Shown: in pieces, positions 1-6,759 of the stretch | Position numbering within the stretch: position 1 is the stretch's first letter | How the letters are laid out: each line of letters starts with the position of its first letter | From: Deltaproteobacteria bacterium | GTDB lineage: Bacteria; Desulfobacterota; Desulfobacteria; Desulfobacterales; SG8-13 | Assembly (NCBI GenBank): GCA_024639205.1 | Contig: JAHEIV010000041.1 | Coordinates: 1 to 12,496 of the forward strand | Reading direction: 5' to 3' | DNA: 12,496 nucleotides | Notes under the pieces: generated by a model | Told to the model about the DNA's origin: nothing | The model's database searches: none | What the model saw: the letters and a program-made list of their open reading frames with translations, nothing else | Program-made: the position numbers and the translations under genes

Positions 1-597
1 CAGGCCGACAAAAAACCAGCCGACCAGATCGTCCCAGAATTCGGTGAACGCGTACCGCAACCCGGAAATGGTTTTTTCGGTCGCCGTATGGTGCTGCCGG
101 TGTTGCTGCGGATCACAGTTGATACCGTCACAGCAGCCGTCCACCGGACAGGACAGGTCCGGGATGATTTCTTCGGAAGCTTTCCCGGAGTCAAAGAGGT
201 TTTCGGCAATGCCGGCCAGCGCTGCCGTGAAGAACGCGGCAACGGGTCGCGCGACCGTCATGATCGGATCGAGAAGGGCGTAAGTGATGAAAATCGAGTC
301 GGCACCGGACTCCGGGGTGGAGATCAAAAATGATGTGACCGCCCCTTTGTCAGCCCCTTGTTTGCGCAGCGACACGGCTGCAGGCAACACACCGCAGGAT
401 CACAACGGTATGGGAATACCGAGCAATGCGGCCTTGAACACCGATGAAAGACGGCCGTTTCCGAGGTGGCGCGCGACAGCATGCGGATGCAGAAAGGACC
501 GCAGCAGACCGCTGACCAGCAATCCGAATAGAATATAGATCGAAGATTCCAGTAGCAGTCGCCAGGAAGCCGTTATGGATTCGAGGATCAGAATCAT
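1..597 (-). CDS. Putative selenocysteine-containing permease, PF03773/SO_0444-like metal efflux type (partial, C-terminus beyond window)
   Basis: This is an inner-membrane permease, N-terminal 199 residues only. It resembles the SO_0444-type 'Cu/Zn efflux' and ArsP-like permeases (PF03773), whose substrate is uncertain. Visible are a first membrane helix (about residues 18-33), the family motif GIPIPL-x-SCGVLPAAVSLRKQGA (60-82), then SFLISTPESGADS (89-101) and YALLDPIMTVARP (106-118). Residue 66, where relatives have the first Cys of CSCG, is encoded by TGA at 402-400. The frame then stays open to the window edge with intact family motifs, so I read TGA as selenocysteine rather than stop. A SECIS-like hairpin follows at 387-362. 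A Cys/His-rich stretch lies at 149-170 (C150, C155, C156, C161, H166, H169, H170), probably a metal-binding loop. ATG at 597 is preferred over the in-frame TTG at 609 because GGGTG lies just upstream. The gene is co-directional with dsrP but separated from it by a terminator. The alternative is a nonsense-mutated pseudogene. Confidence 0.75.
362..387 (-). promoter_or_regulatory. Bacterial SECIS-like hairpin downstream of in-frame UGA
   Basis: On the minus strand, starting 13 nt after the UGA at 402-400, the sequence folds as TTGC-(CT bulge)-GCAGC-loop CGTGTC-GCTGC-GCAA. That is nine Watson-Crick pairs, a two-base bulge and a six-base loop. The loop begins 24 nt after the UGA and has G as its second base. 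Known rules for bacterial SECIS elements are an apical loop roughly 16-37 nt after UGA, a short stem, and G among the first two loop bases; this hairpin fits them. It lies inside the coding sequence, as bacterial SECIS elements do. SelB binding is inferred. Confidence 0.65.
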
Positions 598-647
598 GGG
601 TTCACCCAATTCGGTTATAAATTAAGACCGCGGCGATAAAACGCAAT

Positions 648-682
648 AAAAAAGGGCCACCCCTGCTGGAGCGACCCCTTTT
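648..682 (-). terminator. Intrinsic terminator after dsrP
   Basis: On the minus strand, 27 nt past the dsrP stop, AAAAGGG pairs with CCCTTTT. Inside is a second helix CGCTCC/GGGGTG (with G-U pairs) closed by an AGCA loop. The right arm continues into a T-rich tail (TTTTTTATT). This is a typical Rho-independent terminator and marks the end of the dsrMKJOP transcript. The permease downstream would need its own promoter within about 598-647, or read-through. Confidence 0.8.
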
Positions 683-708
683 GGTTTCAGAAGCGATGCA
701 GATCCCGG

Positions 709-1866
709 CTAGGTCCCGACTTCTTCCTTGACGGAAACCGCTATTTTATACAGTGCTGAAAGCACTAAAAATCCCACGCACCAGACCGCCAGCGAAATGA
801 TCAGCTCCGGCACACTCGGTATGTATTCCGTGACCTCGTGCAAGGGATTGGGAACGAATCCGCCCGAAATCATCCCCATCCCCTTGTCGATCCACGTTCC
901 GGCGAAGATCACCACACAGGCCACGGCCAGCACGCCTTCATTTTTGCGGGTGATCGGGTTCACCAGCAGGATGATCCCCAGCAACATCAGTGCAAGCGAG
1001 GCCCACATCCAGGGGACGTAGGCCCCGTGGCCGTGCAGTCCCGTAAAAAGGTATTTGAAATGGTCCATGTGTTCCGGAATCTGGCTGTAAAAGACGGTAA
1101 AAATCTCGCATAAAAAGAAAAACACATTCAGGCAGATGGCATAGGCGACAGTTTTGGCCAGGGTTTGGATCGCCTCCCGCCCGGGATCGAAGTTGGTGGT
1201 CTTGCGGATAATCAGGCACAGCAGGATCAGCAATGCCGGCCCCGAGGCGAACGCGGAAGACAAAAATCGCGGTGCCAGGATGGCCGTCAGCCAGAAGCCC
1301 CTGCCCGGCAAACCGGCGTAAAGATACGCGGTCACGGTGTGGATGCTGATCGCCCAGGGAATCGAAAGATAAATAAAGGGCTTGACCCATGCCTGGTAGT
1401 GAACATTGTTGCGCTCGGCTTCCAGCACGTTCCAGCCGACGATAAGGTTTAGAAACAAATATCCGTTGAGAACGATAAAATCCCAGAACAGCACGGAGTT
1501 CGGTGAGGGGTACAACGGAACGTTGAACACACGCATCGGCTGGCCAAGGTCGATGACAATAAACAGCAGACACATCACCACGGCTGCAATGGCCAGAAAC
1601 TCTCCCAGAATCGTGACCCGTCCATAGACTTTGTAGTCGTGCAGATAGTATGGCAGCACCACCATGACACCCCCGGCGGCCACACCCACCAGGAAGGTAA
1701 ACTGGGCAATGTAAAATCCCCATGACACGTCACGGCTCATGCCGGTGATCCCGAGGCCGAAGTCAAGCTGCTTGAGGTAGAAGAAAAACCCGACCCCGAT
1801 AATGCTCAGCAGGAACAACATCCAGCCATAGTATTTTTTACTTCCTCTAATCGCTAATTCAAGCAT
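709..1866 (-). CDS. dsrP: DsrP, NrfD-like integral membrane subunit of DsrMKJOP
   Basis: DsrP is the second membrane subunit of the Dsr transmembrane complex. It belongs to the NrfD/PsrC family and is thought to exchange electrons between menaquinol and the ferredoxin-like DsrO in the periplasm. The 385-residue protein has ten predicted hydrophobic helices spread over its length, for example about residues 14-31, 48-74, 87-108 and 122-143, with the last at about 357-377. The family-typical WDFIVLNGYL lies in helix 4 and IPWAISIHTVTAYLY in helix 5. It carries no cofactor-binding Cys cluster, as expected for NrfD-like subunits. I chose ATG at 1866 because GAGG lies five bases upstream; the in-frame GTG at 1872 directly abuts that site. 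It starts seven bases after the dsrO stop and is the last gene before the terminator. Length and motifs fit the family. Confidence 0.93.
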   Translation of the reverse strand: MLELAIRGSKKYYGWMLFLLSIIGVGFFFYLKQLDFGLGITGMSRDVSWGFYIAQFTFLVGVAAGGVMVVLPYYLHDYKVYGRVTILGEFLAIAAVVMCLLFIVIDLGQPMRVFNVPLYPSPNSVLFWDFIVLNGYLFLNLIVGWNVLEAERNNVHYQAWVKPFIYLSIPWAISIHTVTAYLYAGLPGRGFWLTAILAPRFLSSAFASGPALLILLCLIIRKTTNFDPGREAIQTLAKTVAYAICLNVFFFLCEIFTVFYSQIPEHMDHFKYLFTGLHGHGAYVPWMWASLALMLLGIILLVNPITRKNEGVLAVACVVIFAGTWIDKGMGMISGGFVPNPLHEVTEYIPSVPELIISLAVWCVGFLVLSALYKIAVSVKEEVGT

Positions 1867-1873
1867 GGTCACC

Positions 1874-2668
1874 TCACACGATGTAGTAAATCGACGGCTC
1901 TGTCCCCAGAGACTGTTTGCGGCGAATGGTGTAGTTGGTTTTGATCCGTTCTCTTACCGGCGAATCGGGATCGTACAGATCACCGAAGGTGACTTTGCCC
2001 TCGGATGCTTCCACGCAGGCCGGCAGTCGGCCGACGGCCAGGCGCTCGGCGCAGAAATTGCACTTTTCCACCACACCTTTCGCGCGGGTTGGAAATTTCT
2101 TGTTTGTCTCGGCAATGAACGGGCGCGGGTCGCGAAAGTTGAAACTGCGGGCGCCGTAAGGGCAAGCGGCCATGCAGAACCGGCAACCAATGCAGCGGTG
2201 GAAATCCATCAGCACAATCCCGTCGGATTCTCTTTTGAAAGTGGCCTGGGTCGGACAGGCCCTGCAGCAGGACGGGTTTTCGCAATGATTGCAAAGAACC
2301 AGAAACGGTCGGTGTTCCAGCTCTTCTGCCATAAAACGGGCGCCTTTCATCGGAAAGGCGTGCTTGTACTCGGTTTCCCAAATCCATTTGATTTCGTGCC
2401 GTCTGATCGGCAGATTCGGCACGTTGTGTATGCTGTGGCATGCCTCGATCAACGGCTCCACATCCTCCAGGGAGTGAAACTCGCGGGTGTCGATGACCAT
2501 GGCCCACTGCCGGGCCTTGAGGGCCTCCGGGCCGGCCAGGAAGGTTTCCTTTGACTCGGCACCTTCGGCCGCCGGATCGGCGGCAAACGCATCGAGCAGC
2601 GGTTTGGTGCTCATCGCCAGCGTCGAAATACCGAAAAATTTCAGAATCTGTCTTCGACTGCTATCCAT
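1874..2668 (-). CDS. dsrO: DsrO, Tat-exported [4Fe-4S] ferredoxin subunit of DsrMKJOP
   Basis: DsrO is the periplasmic iron-sulfur electron-transfer subunit that pairs with DsrP, like PsrB with PsrC. Its N-terminus is a twin-arginine signal (R5-R6 in SSRRQILKFFG, then a hydrophobic stretch to about residue 29), so it is folded before export. Cys groups: C126/C129/C134/C138 (CNHCENPSCCRACP), C159/C162/C165/C169 (CIGCRFCMAACP) and C203/C206/C218 (CNFC...PAC). In the third group the usual fourth Cys position is Ser222 (ACVEAS), so that cluster is either differently ligated or takes a remote Cys such as C77. The ATG at 2668 overlaps the dsrJ TGA by one base; GTG at 2671 is also possible. AAGGAG lies upstream within dsrJ. 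The 264-residue length is normal. Confidence 0.93.
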   Translation of the reverse strand: MDSSRRQILKFFGISTLAMSTKPLLDAFAADPAAEGAESKETFLAGPEALKARQWAMVIDTREFHSLEDVEPLIEACHSIHNVPNLPIRRHEIKWIWETEYKHAFPMKGARFMAEELEHRPFLVLCNHCENPSCCRACPTQATFKRESDGIVLMDFHRCIGCRFCMAACPYGARSFNFRDPRPFIAETNKKFPTRAKGVVEKCNFCAERLAVGRLPACVEASEGKVTFGDLYDPDSPVRERIKTNYTIRRKQSLGTEPSIYYIV

Positions 2669-3057
2669 CACTTGCTCTCCTTCGGGTTATCGATGTGACA
2701 ATCCCAGCAATACGGCCGCACCGAGGCGTAATCGTGGCAACGGTCGCAGAATTCGGTCTTGTTCGAGTGGCAATCCAGGCAGGTGTTGGAAAGACTCATG
2801 TTGAACTCTTTTCCCTGGGGGTTGACATATATTCGTTCGCCGCGGCGAACAACCGTATGCCGCCACAGATCCAAAATCTTCATGTGTTCCCGTTGCATGT
2901 AGTCCGTGGAACGCACGCACTGCTTGGCGGCCTTGGCTTTCTCGGTCAGCTCCACCTCGGGAGCCGGTGCCGCCTTTCCCCTGTTGTATAGGAAGGGAAA
3001 GGTTACGACAGCGAGAAAGACAACGATACCGATTATGACACCTTTCCTGTTACTCAT
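2668..3057 (-). CDS. dsrJ: DsrJ, periplasmic triheme cytochrome c
   Basis: DsrJ is the small triheme cytochrome c of the Dsr complex, facing the periplasm and anchored by an uncleaved N-terminal helix or signal (about residues 7-24). The 129-residue sequence has exactly three CxxCH heme motifs: CLDCH (93-97), CDRCH (104-108) and CWDCH (117-121). Upstream, Cys47 (in AKQCVRS), Met54 and Met59 are the likely distal ligands. One DsrJ heme is known for unusual His/Cys coordination, and Cys47 is the obvious candidate here. Its ATG at 3057 lies in an 8-bp ATGAGTAA overlap with the end of dsrK, and its TGA overlaps the dsrO start, which indicates translational coupling on both sides. Why the complex needs this cytochrome is not settled for the family. 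Confidence 0.94.
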   Translation of the reverse strand: MSNRKGVIIGIVVFLAVVTFPFLYNRGKAAPAPEVELTEKAKAAKQCVRSTDYMQREHMKILDLWRHTVVRRGERIYVNPQGKEFNMSLSNTCLDCHSNKTEFCDRCHDYASVRPYCWDCHIDNPKESK

Positions 3058-4702
3058 CAGTTTGACCCTCCGTATCTTCCGCGGTGCCCTGCAGCTCGGC
3101 CAGCTCTTCGCTGCGCAGGTTCATGGTCCTTTCGTGTTGACCCGCCAGGTTCAGGGCATTGCCCACCAGTTCATGGACCCCGGTGACATCCACCTCGGGT
3201 ACCCAGTATGACATCAGGTCCGGCAGAACCGCCCGATCGATGGCACACACGCAGGCCATCATGTTCACTCCGTGCCTGTCGCGCACTGTTTTGACCGCAC
3301 TGGCCCTGGGCAGCCCCCCGGCCATTCTTAATTCCATGTCTTCACCCGCATTGAGCCCCGATCCGCTCCCGCAGCAGAAAGTCTGCTCGCGAATGGAGTT
3401 TTCGGGCATATCATAAAAATGTTTGCAGGTTTTGTTGATCACGTAGCGGGGCTCGTCAAAAAGTCCCATTCCCCGGGCCGGGTTGCAGGAATCGTGAAAG
3501 GTAACCTTCAAGTGGTCGTTGCGGCTGGGATCCAGATCGAGTTTTCCGTGCTTTATCAGATCGGCCGTAAATTCGGCGATGTGCACCATCTTGGTGGAAG
3601 CGGCATTGGTGAAAGCCGTGCCGGTGATGGGGTTGACCGGCATCTCCAGAAAGTCGGCCGGACCGTTCATGGTGTCCATGTACTGATGGATCACCCGCCA
3701 CATATGACCGCACTCGCCGCCGAGAATCCACTTGACTCCCAAACGCCGGGCCTCGGCATACATTTTGGCATTCAGACGTTTCATGGTTTCGTGGGAGGTA
3801 AAAAAGCCGAAATTGCCGCCCTCGGAGGCATAGGTGCTCCAGGTGACATCCAGCCCGTATTTTTCCTGCAAAAAGTGAAACAACATCATATAGCCCATGG
3901 CAGTATAGGTGCCCGGGTCGGCGAACACGTCTCCGGATGGGGTGACGAACAGGATATCGGCCCCTTTTTTGTTGAACTGCGGTTCGGGTCGGATACCGGT
4001 GATCTCCTCGAGATCGTCGGAGAAAAAATCGAGCATGTCCTTGAACGCATGGGGCTGGATGCCCAGGTGATTGCCGGTCCGATAACAATTGGCCACCGGT
4101 GTAACGATCCAGTCAATGTTCAAACCCAGCAGGTTGAGCAACTCGCGTCCCATAATCGTAATTTCAGCCGTGTCGATGCCATAGGGGCAAAAGAGAGAGC
4201 AGCGCCGGCATTCGGAGCACTGAAACAAATACGACCACCACTCCTTGAGAACCTCATAGTTCATTGGACGCGCACCGTTTATTTTACCGAGCAATTTTCC
4301 AACCCGGGTAAAATCGTTGCGGTACACCGACCGCAGCAGCTCAGCCCTGAGAACCGGCATGTTCTTCGGATCCCCGGTCCCGATGAAGTAATGGCATTTG
4401 TCCGCACAGGCGCCGCAGCGTACACAGATGTCCATGAATACTTTAAAAGATCGAAACTTCTCCAATCTTTCCTTGAAGCCCTCATGGATGATCTGCTGCC
4501 AGTTTTCCGGCAGCTGCCAGTCGTCGTCGAAGCAGCTCCAGGTCCGTGGATTCGGGTGACCGAGCAATTCAAGACTCTTTGGATTGCCGGCATAACAGGC
4601 GATACCCCTGCGGATCTCTGCCGGAACGTCCATCCAGTCCGTGGACGGCGGGCGATGTTTCACATTGCCCAGCATTTCTTCTGCAGTTGGAAGGTCAGAC
4701 AT
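3050..4702 (-). CDS. dsrK: DsrK, HdrD-like iron-sulfur catalytic subunit of DsrMKJOP
   Basis: DsrK is the cytoplasmic, membrane-associated subunit, homologous to heterodisulfide reductase HdrD. It is thought to act on the DsrC trisulfide/disulfide and pass electrons from DsrM. The 550-residue protein has two [4Fe-4S] ferredoxin motifs, C93/C96/C99/C103 (CVRCGACADKC) and C162/C165/C168/C172 (CSECRRCSLFC). The C-terminal half carries CCG-type cluster residues: C331 (GGECGH), C406 (HDSCNPARG), C443-C444 (FCCGSGSG) and C484/C486 (ACVCAIDR). These are the positions used for the noncubane catalytic cluster in the HdrB/D family. The ATG at 4702 is preceded by AAGGAG with six bases of spacing, three bases after the dsrM stop. 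The C-terminal tail (about 527-550) is acidic and polar. Length and motif order are normal. Confidence 0.95.
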   Translation of the reverse strand: MSDLPTAEEMLGNVKHRPPSTDWMDVPAEIRRGIACYAGNPKSLELLGHPNPRTWSCFDDDWQLPENWQQIIHEGFKERLEKFRSFKVFMDICVRCGACADKCHYFIGTGDPKNMPVLRAELLRSVYRNDFTRVGKLLGKINGARPMNYEVLKEWWSYLFQCSECRRCSLFCPYGIDTAEITIMGRELLNLLGLNIDWIVTPVANCYRTGNHLGIQPHAFKDMLDFFSDDLEEITGIRPEPQFNKKGADILFVTPSGDVFADPGTYTAMGYMMLFHFLQEKYGLDVTWSTYASEGGNFGFFTSHETMKRLNAKMYAEARRLGVKWILGGECGHMWRVIHQYMDTMNGPADFLEMPVNPITGTAFTNAASTKMVHIAEFTADLIKHGKLDLDPSRNDHLKVTFHDSCNPARGMGLFDEPRYVINKTCKHFYDMPENSIREQTFCCGSGSGLNAGEDMELRMAGGLPRASAVKTVRDRHGVNMMACVCAIDRAVLPDLMSYWVPEVDVTGVHELVGNALNLAGQHERTMNLRSEELAELQGTAEDTEGQTDE

Positions 4703-4705
4703 GTG

Positions 4706-5836
4706 TTACTCCTTTTCCTCTGGTGCAGTCGCTGCGTCTGCTGCGCCGGCTTCAGGTTCTTCCGGTTTTGCCGCAGGCTCTTCATCTTCTGCAGATGCCT
4801 CCTGGGGCTCCGGCATCTTGTCGACCGGAAGGCCGGCCTCGATCATCTTGTCTCTGAAATCATCTTCATATTCTTCGTAGGTGTGCACATTGACGGGATA
4901 GTTCCAGGGATTGACGTGGCGCACGGCACGTGTGTCGGTTCTCATGTTCCGGGTAGGGCTGAAAAATATACCGCCCAGGTGCATCAACTTGCTGAAGGGG
5001 AAATACGCCAACAAGACACTGACAAAAAAGAGATGCACAAAGAAAATGCTGCTCACGTTTCCCGGGATGCTCCAGCGAAAGGTCACCAGGCCCATGGTGA
5101 GCTCTTTGGCCGCCGCCACGTCGGTTTTGAGAACATAGCGCATCATGATTCCGGTAAAGGCAATCCCGAAAATCAGAAAGAGCGGGAAATAATCGGATGC
5201 CAGCGAGATGTATTTGACGTTTCCAATGAAAATCCTTCTCAGGAAAAGGTAGGTCACCGCCGCCAGCAGAACCAGCCCGGAGAGATAGACACCCGGAACG
5301 CCGATTTGAATGAAGTCCTGCATAATCTCCATCCGGAAAAAACTGTCCAGGTTTTCCACCAGTTGAACCGGCAGCGGAGTCGGATGGGTGAAAAACCGCA
5401 GATGCCGGAAAAGAACGGTAAAAAAAGCATAGTGGAAAGCAAGCGCTCCAACCCACAGGAAAATCTCCAACTGGTAGGTGACCCGGCCTTCTTTGAGCTT
5501 CATGCGCGTGTTTCTGAACAGTGATCGAAACGTGACTATTTCCAGCAGCATGCGAATAAAGACGGCACTCTTTGAACTCGGAGAGTCGATGGTAGACGGC
5601 TTGATCCATTTCAAGGATTTTTGCTGACCGCCGGTTGTGGGTATGGCAAACGGCACCGCTGATCGGGACCAGCTGAGCAGTCGCCGGATGAAGCCGGCGA
5701 CAAAGACGATCAAAGCGACATACGGAATCAAGATGCCAAACAGCCATTTTGAAGCCGGCACCGCTTCCACTCCCAGATAGGCGATGAGAAACAAAACGAC
5801 AACCGCAATAAGGGATAAAATGTACCTTTTATTCAT
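4706..5836 (-). CDS. dsrM: DsrM, NarI-like membrane cytochrome b of DsrMKJOP
   Basis: DsrM is the integral membrane diheme cytochrome b subunit, related to NarI and HdrE. It is thought to oxidise menaquinol and feed DsrK. The 376-residue protein has hydrophobic segments at about 5-24, 32-50, 122-142, 178-200, 214-234 and 260-282. His residues on or next to helices (H135, H145, H268, H286) are candidate heme b ligands. A basic cytoplasmic stretch at 103-117 separates the N-terminal pair of helices from the NarI-like core. The last roughly 36 residues (341-376) form a Pro/Ala/Glu-rich low-complexity acidic tail, probably disordered and facing DsrK in the cytoplasm. ATG at 5836 has GGAG seven bases upstream. 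Its start overlaps the TAA of a short upstream frame (ATGAATAA), the same overlap style as dsrK/dsrJ. Confidence 0.94.
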   Translation of the reverse strand: MNKRYILSLIAVVVLFLIAYLGVEAVPASKWLFGILIPYVALIVFVAGFIRRLLSWSRSAVPFAIPTTGGQQKSLKWIKPSTIDSPSSKSAVFIRMLLEIVTFRSLFRNTRMKLKEGRVTYQLEIFLWVGALAFHYAFFTVLFRHLRFFTHPTPLPVQLVENLDSFFRMEIMQDFIQIGVPGVYLSGLVLLAAVTYLFLRRIFIGNVKYISLASDYFPLFLIFGIAFTGIMMRYVLKTDVAAAKELTMGLVTFRWSIPGNVSSIFFVHLFFVSVLLAYFPFSKLMHLGGIFFSPTRNMRTDTRAVRHVNPWNYPVNVHTYEEYEDDFRDKMIEAGLPVDKMPEPQEASAEDEEPAAKPEEPEAGAADAATAPEEKE

Positions 5837-5951
5837 TGAAGAGCTCCTCGATCACAGCCTGCACCCGGTGGCATGTTCCGCAACCGGCGTACAACGCTTT
5901 GTGAAATAAATAAGCTTTAGAGACCCGGGTCGTCTTCCGGTGCCTCGACAA
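5829..5951 (-). other. Short open frame with BFD/heme-like CGTCH tail overlapping the dsrM start (small gene or remnant)
   Basis: In the gap between the RsbRD-domain gene and dsrM, the minus-strand frame from TTG 5951 to TAA 5829 encodes about 40 residues ending in ALYAGCGTCHRVQAVIEELF-N-E. The tail resembles the second half of BFD-type [2Fe-2S] domains (xCGxC followed by an amphipathic helix). CGTCH also equals a heme c motif. The first half of a BFD domain (CxC) is absent, and there is no ATG and no convincing ribosome site. The TAA overlaps the dsrM ATG by eight bases, the arrangement seen between dsrK and dsrJ. It could be a remnant of a lost small ferredoxin gene, a leader for dsrM coupling, or coincidence. 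Confidence 0.3.
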
Positions 5952-6444
5952 CTAAACCTGCGCGCTTGAATGCATGGTATACCTTGCTTCGCTCCACATT
6001 GGCCTTCAGGTCGTAAATTTTCTCACGGCATTCCATATAAAGGTCGAATGCATAAAGGCTCAACGAGTCGATTTTCGAGTCAAAGGCGAACAGCGAACGG
6101 ACCGAGCGGTTGTCATCGAGTTCTATTTTCAAATGATCTCTGATGACCGTTTTCAAAACAAAAATGAAGGCGGTGGCCTGAGAAGGGGTGAGGTTTTGAA
6201 CGGCCCGGATCCGGACGATCGGGTCCAGGTAGGTTTTGACGGCTTCTTTGTCCGGGCCGACAAGCAGCTGTTCGAACAAACCGGCCAGACCTGTGCGCAG
6301 GCTCTGGCCAATGGGATTGTTGATGGGATCCTGAACATTCTTCAGAAACTGTGCGGTGTCCGGGGCATATGTGCCGGATACCCTGTCGAACCAGTCCTTG
6401 ACAATGGCATCCTTTTTCTTGGCTAACTGTTTTTCAAACCCCAT
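5917..6444 (-). CDS. RsbRD N-terminal domain protein, first gene of the dsr operon
   Basis: This is a soluble 175-residue protein that matches the RsbRD_N type (the globin-like N-terminal sensor region of RsbR co-antagonists), without any STAS domain. Visible features are the family-style opening MGFEKQLAKKKDAIVKDWFD, the middle DPIVRIRAVQNLTPSQATAF and the helix YAFDLYMECREKIYDLKAN. It is predicted all-helical, with no signal peptide and no membrane segment. It lies upstream of dsrM on the same strand with an 80-bp gap and no terminator, so it is probably cotranscribed with dsrMKJOP. I chose ATG at 6444 because family members begin there; the in-frame GTG at 6492 lacks a ribosome site and lies in the inverted-repeat region. 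A sensory or regulatory role for the Dsr complex is inference, and no partner or ligand is known to me. Confidence 0.8.
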   Translation of the reverse strand: MGFEKQLAKKKDAIVKDWFDRVSGTYAPDTAQFLKNVQDPINNPIGQSLRTGLAGLFEQLLVGPDKEAVKTYLDPIVRIRAVQNLTPSQATAFIFVLKTVIRDHLKIELDDNRSVRSLFAFDSKIDSLSLYAFDLYMECREKIYDLKANVERSKVYHAFKRAGLVVEAPEDDPGL

Positions 6445-6489
6445 TGCAGCTCGTTTCCCGCTTGCCAACTGTTCGGGGACAGTACCGGT

Positions 6490-6524
6490 CACTATAACTA
6501 GTTGAAATACAACTAAAATAGGTG
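6490..6524. repeat. Imperfect inverted repeat, candidate operator for the dsr transcription unit
   Basis: The core is TAGTTG (6499-6504), AAATA, CAACTA (6510-6515). The symmetry extends outward imperfectly to CACTAT on the left and ATAGGTG on the right, giving about 15-base arms with mismatches. It lies 46-80 bp upstream of the RsbRD gene start and overlaps a TATAGT that could be its -10 box. It fits a binding site for a dimeric repressor or activator, but could instead be a leader hairpin. Confidence 0.4.
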
Positions 6525-6729
6525 CTTTCAGCCGGCCCCAAAGGGTGTGGACTTAAAGAGAAGCCTATAGTCAACTTCAAAAACCATGTCAAGGATAAAA
6601 CCCCTGCGGCGCTACCGCTATCGTCGGAGTGCAAATGCCGTCTGGGGGCAACCAGCTGGCAGAAAGGATCAGTTTTTTCTGGCTTTTGTCGAGCGTCTCA
6701 TGTACAATTTTGTGCAAATTTGGCCTTTC

Positions 6730-6759
6730 CAACTATCGATCGGATTGGCATGATAGTTG
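6730..6759. repeat. Perfect 8-bp inverted repeat with 14-bp spacer
   Basis: CAACTATC (6730-6737) and GATAGTTG (6752-6759) are exact reverse complements separated by 14 bases. The arms contain the same CAACTA/TAGTTG half-site as the repeat at 6490-6524, 215 bp away, but in the opposite order. Together they suggest one regulator acting on both divergent operons; this is inference. Confidence 0.4.

Noticed and set aside
400..609. Complete 69-residue small membrane protein ending at the TGA
   Set aside because: It would stop in the middle of the most conserved permease motif, while the same frame continues with intact family motifs to the window edge. Read-through as Sec (or a nonsense mutation) explains the data better.
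3419..5524. 701-residue plus-strand open frame
   Set aside because: It lies antisense to dsrK and dsrM, whose motifs and ribosome sites are clear. The frame is a by-product of GC-rich codon use and has no recognisable domain.
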